Of a DNA stretch of 64,000 nt, positions 62,288 through 64,000 are shown in pieces. Source of the DNA: Onstottus_B arcticum (GTDB taxonomy: Bacteria; Acidobacteriota; Blastocatellia; UBA7656); the NCBI GenBank assembly GCA_038040485.1, contig JBBPIE010000012.1, positions 62,001-126,000 on the forward strand. Direction: 5' to 3'. The position numbers were made by a program, and so were the translations under genes. The notes under the pieces are model-generated. The model saw nothing but the letters and a program-made list of their open reading frames with translations. It was not told where the DNA came from and did no database searches. Every line of letters starts with the position of its first letter. Positions within the stretch are counted from its first letter, which is position 1.

Positions 62288-64000
62288 TTATTCGAGCGTG
62301 AGCTTCGGAATGAAGAACCACGAACCCGAAGGCTCCAACCGAATGTTTCCTACTCGGGAGCGCGCGACCAGAACGTTTGCAGGATACCAGAGATAGATTT
62401 GCGGCACTTCCTCGGCAACCGTCTTTTGAAGCTTCGAGTAGATGGCGATCTTCGCCGGGCGATCGTTGGTGCGTTCGGCCTCGACGATCCAGGCATCCAC
62501 TTGCGGGTTGCAGTATCGCATTCGGTTCTGCCCGCCGCGGTCAGTCAGCAGCGCCGAGATCTTCAAATACACCTGCTTCTTCGCCGCAGCATCCGCGGCT
62601 GAATCTAGCAACGCCGCTTGATCCAAAAGCTTGTCCAATTCAGAAGAAGGACAGTAGTCGCGCTTCGCAAGTATCGAAGCCAGTTGCGCAAACAATGGCT
62701 GCATTTGAGCCGGATCGTTTGTCGCGCGAAGGTTCGCAATCGATTCGTTGAACTGCGGGTTCTGGTAGCGGCTGTGATAGACAAACTGAAATGCGTCAGG
62801 GCTCTGATTGAAGCCGAGCCCGATCAGGTAATACATGTCGAACTGCGCTTTCGCAAGCTTGTCGAACATCGTCGCCGACTCGAGCGATTGAAGCTCGAGC
62901 TGAATCCCAACGCGGCGAAGCTGGTCCTGAATGATCGAGGCGATGTTTCGTGACAACTGAGTAGTCAAAGTGAGGATCGTCAAGTTGAGCCGTGGCTTGG
63001 GACCGTCGCCGTCAGGGTCAGGAAAACCGGCTTCGTCGAGGACCTGCTTAGCTCGCTCGGGATCGTGATCGTAGATCGTCAGGTTGCGCTCGCAAGCCCA
63101 GTGCTCCGGCGGCAATAGAGTGTTCGCCTTCCGCGCCTGGTCTCGAAGCAAACGATGAATGATCACCTCGCGGTCGATGCCGAAGGCGATGGCCTGCCGG
63201 AGTTTTTGATTTGAGAGCAGCGACGATCCACTAAGGTTAAGCCCAAGGTATCCGATGTTCGCACCGTCGGCGAGCTTGATTTGAATATCGCTTCGACGGC
63301 TGAGCGCGCGGACCGTCTCGGGATCGAACTGCGCGTTGTAAGCCAGATCGACTTCGCCGCTCATCAGTTCAGCTTGGCGGGTGCTGTTGTCGGTGACGAC
63401 TTTTATGTGCACGCGGGGGATGTTCGGGGCGCCACCCCAGTAGTCCGCGTTGGCTTCGAGTTTGATTTCGCTGCCTTCCTGATACGAAACAAACTTATAA
63501 GGGCCACTGCCGACCGGAGCGTTGATCATTTCGGTTCCCGCGCCTTCGGGGATTATTCCGATCGCGGGAAGATTGCCGATGAAGGTGGGGAACGGCTCGC
63601 TCGCATGAAGGACGACCGTTGCAGGGTCGGGCGCCTCGATCGAGGTGACTTTCTCGACCAGGCCACGGATCGGCGATTTCACGGCCGGCGAGAGTATCGA
63701 ATCGAAAGTGTACTTCACGTCCGACGAAGTCAGCGGCTTGCCGTTGTGAAACGTGACGCCCGAGCGAAGTTGGAAGGTGAACGTGCGATGGTCCTCGGAC
63801 TCGGTGAAGCTCGCGGCGAGCGATGGAACAAACTCAAAGGCTTCGTCCTTGATCACCAGCGTATCGTAGATCAACTGCATGACGCGGGCGGAGACCGGGA
63901 AGGTTGTTGAGAAGCGCGGATCGAAGCCTCTTGGGGGCTGCTCGATCGCGATTACCAGCGTCCCCGGCTGACCTCCGCGCTTGCACGAAGAGGCTGGGAT
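62288..64000 (-). CDS. Family-5 extracellular solute-binding lipoprotein (5' end outside window)
   Basis: The frame is open to the window edge on this strand, so it is a C-terminal part of at least 570 residues; the internal ATG 63880 is not the start. Upstream of it CKRGGQPGTLVIAIEQPPRG with a preceding SSC looks like a lipobox. The rest has SBP-5 features: FDPRFSTTFPVSARVMQLIY, NGKPLTSSDVKYTFDSIL, RQAIAFGIDREVIIHRLL and PDAFQFVYHSRYQNP. It would bind peptides or nickel/opine-type solutes for an ABC transporter, but none is next to it; an MFS gene follows in the same operon. Confidence 0.88.
   Translation of the reverse strand: MPASSCKRGGQPGTLVIAIEQPPRGFDPRFSTTFPVSARVMQLIYDTLVIKDEAFEFVPSLAASFTESEDHRTFTFQLRSGVTFHNGKPLTSSDVKYTFDSILSPAVKSPIRGLVEKVTSIEAPDPATVVLHASEPFPTFIGNLPAIGIIPEGAGTEMINAPVGSGPYKFVSYQEGSEIKLEANADYWGGAPNIPRVHIKVVTDNSTRQAELMSGEVDLAYNAQFDPETVRALSRRSDIQIKLADGANIGYLGLNLSGSSLLSNQKLRQAIAFGIDREVIIHRLLRDQARKANTLLPPEHWACERNLTIYDHDPERAKQVLDEAGFPDPDGDGPKPRLNLTILTLTTQLSRNIASIIQDQLRRVGIQLELQSLESATMFDKLAKAQFDMYYLIGLGFNQSPDAFQFVYHSRYQNPQFNESIANLRATNDPAQMQPLFAQLASILAKRDYCPSSELDKLLDQAALLDSAADAAAKKQVYLKISALLTDRGGQNRMRYCNPQVDAWIVEAERTNDRPAKIAIYSKLQKTVAEEVPQIYLWYPANVLVARSRVGNIRLEPSGSWFFIPKLTLE

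Overview
This window looks like a contig from an uncultured Acidobacteriota genome, probably Blastocatellia-like. The GC-rich codon use, a VWFA-domain protein of the acidobacterial type, several TonB-dependent receptors, DUF1800 and DUF1080 proteins, paired S9 peptidases and LpxB/BamD (a Gram-negative envelope) all point that way. Two gaps of exactly 100 N (14123-14222 and 14594-14693) lie inside near-identical tandem repeats, so this is a scaffolded draft assembly. Taxonomy is inferred from gene content only.

Layout. 1-6.5 kb: the 3' end of a DinB-like gene, a secreted YCF48/BNR-type protein, a VWFA-domain protein, malQ, and the dTDP-rhamnose genes rfbB-rfbD. 6.7-9.8 kb: glnE. 10-22 kb: an envelope transport locus read leftwards (His/Cys-rich secreted protein, ZnuD-like TonB receptor, TolC-type channel, HlyD-type adaptor, then an RND pump). 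It is interrupted between adaptor and pump by a phosphoesterase lipoprotein, antitoxin-like small genes and a mirrored array of palindromic repeats. 22.4-30.2 kb: two S9 peptidases (the second split by a frameshift), a DUF1080 protein and a DUF1800 protein. 30.2-36.3 kb: a TonB receptor and two PQQ-type sugar dehydrogenases. 36.6-40.7 kb: small accessory genes (zinc ribbon, VOC, lipoprotein, GNAT, ASCH, MOSC, truncated GNAT copy). 40.8-44.4 kb: a very large secreted subtilase fused to a VWA domain. 44.6-49.5 kb: an NtrY-like kinase with a decayed copy of its 3' end, and lpxB. 49.7-51.6 kb: tandem secreted paralogues of unknown function. 51.7-55.7 kb: a BamD-like lipoprotein, rpe, a PASTA protein and a DUF1028 protein. 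55.8-57.7 kb: a toxin-antitoxin island. 57.8-64 kb: an acyl-CoA ligase, an HNH endonuclease pair, a VOC protein, an MFS transporter and a family-5 solute-binding lipoprotein that runs off the window.

The most striking property is the density and variety of non-coding repeats. There are heptanucleotide tandem repeats, mostly in inverted pairs; some lie in frame inside glnE, lpxB and the DUF1800 gene, adding peptide to otherwise conserved enzymes. There are about eight copies of a CGCAGAG hairpin element, three with a conserved loop as well as conserved arms. There are also several REP-like inverted pairs and an 850-bp mirrored array with matching outer ends. Four local duplications (GNAT, histidine kinase, Cys-rich secreted pair, S9 peptidases) and two apparent single-base frameshifts add to the impression of an actively rearranging region.
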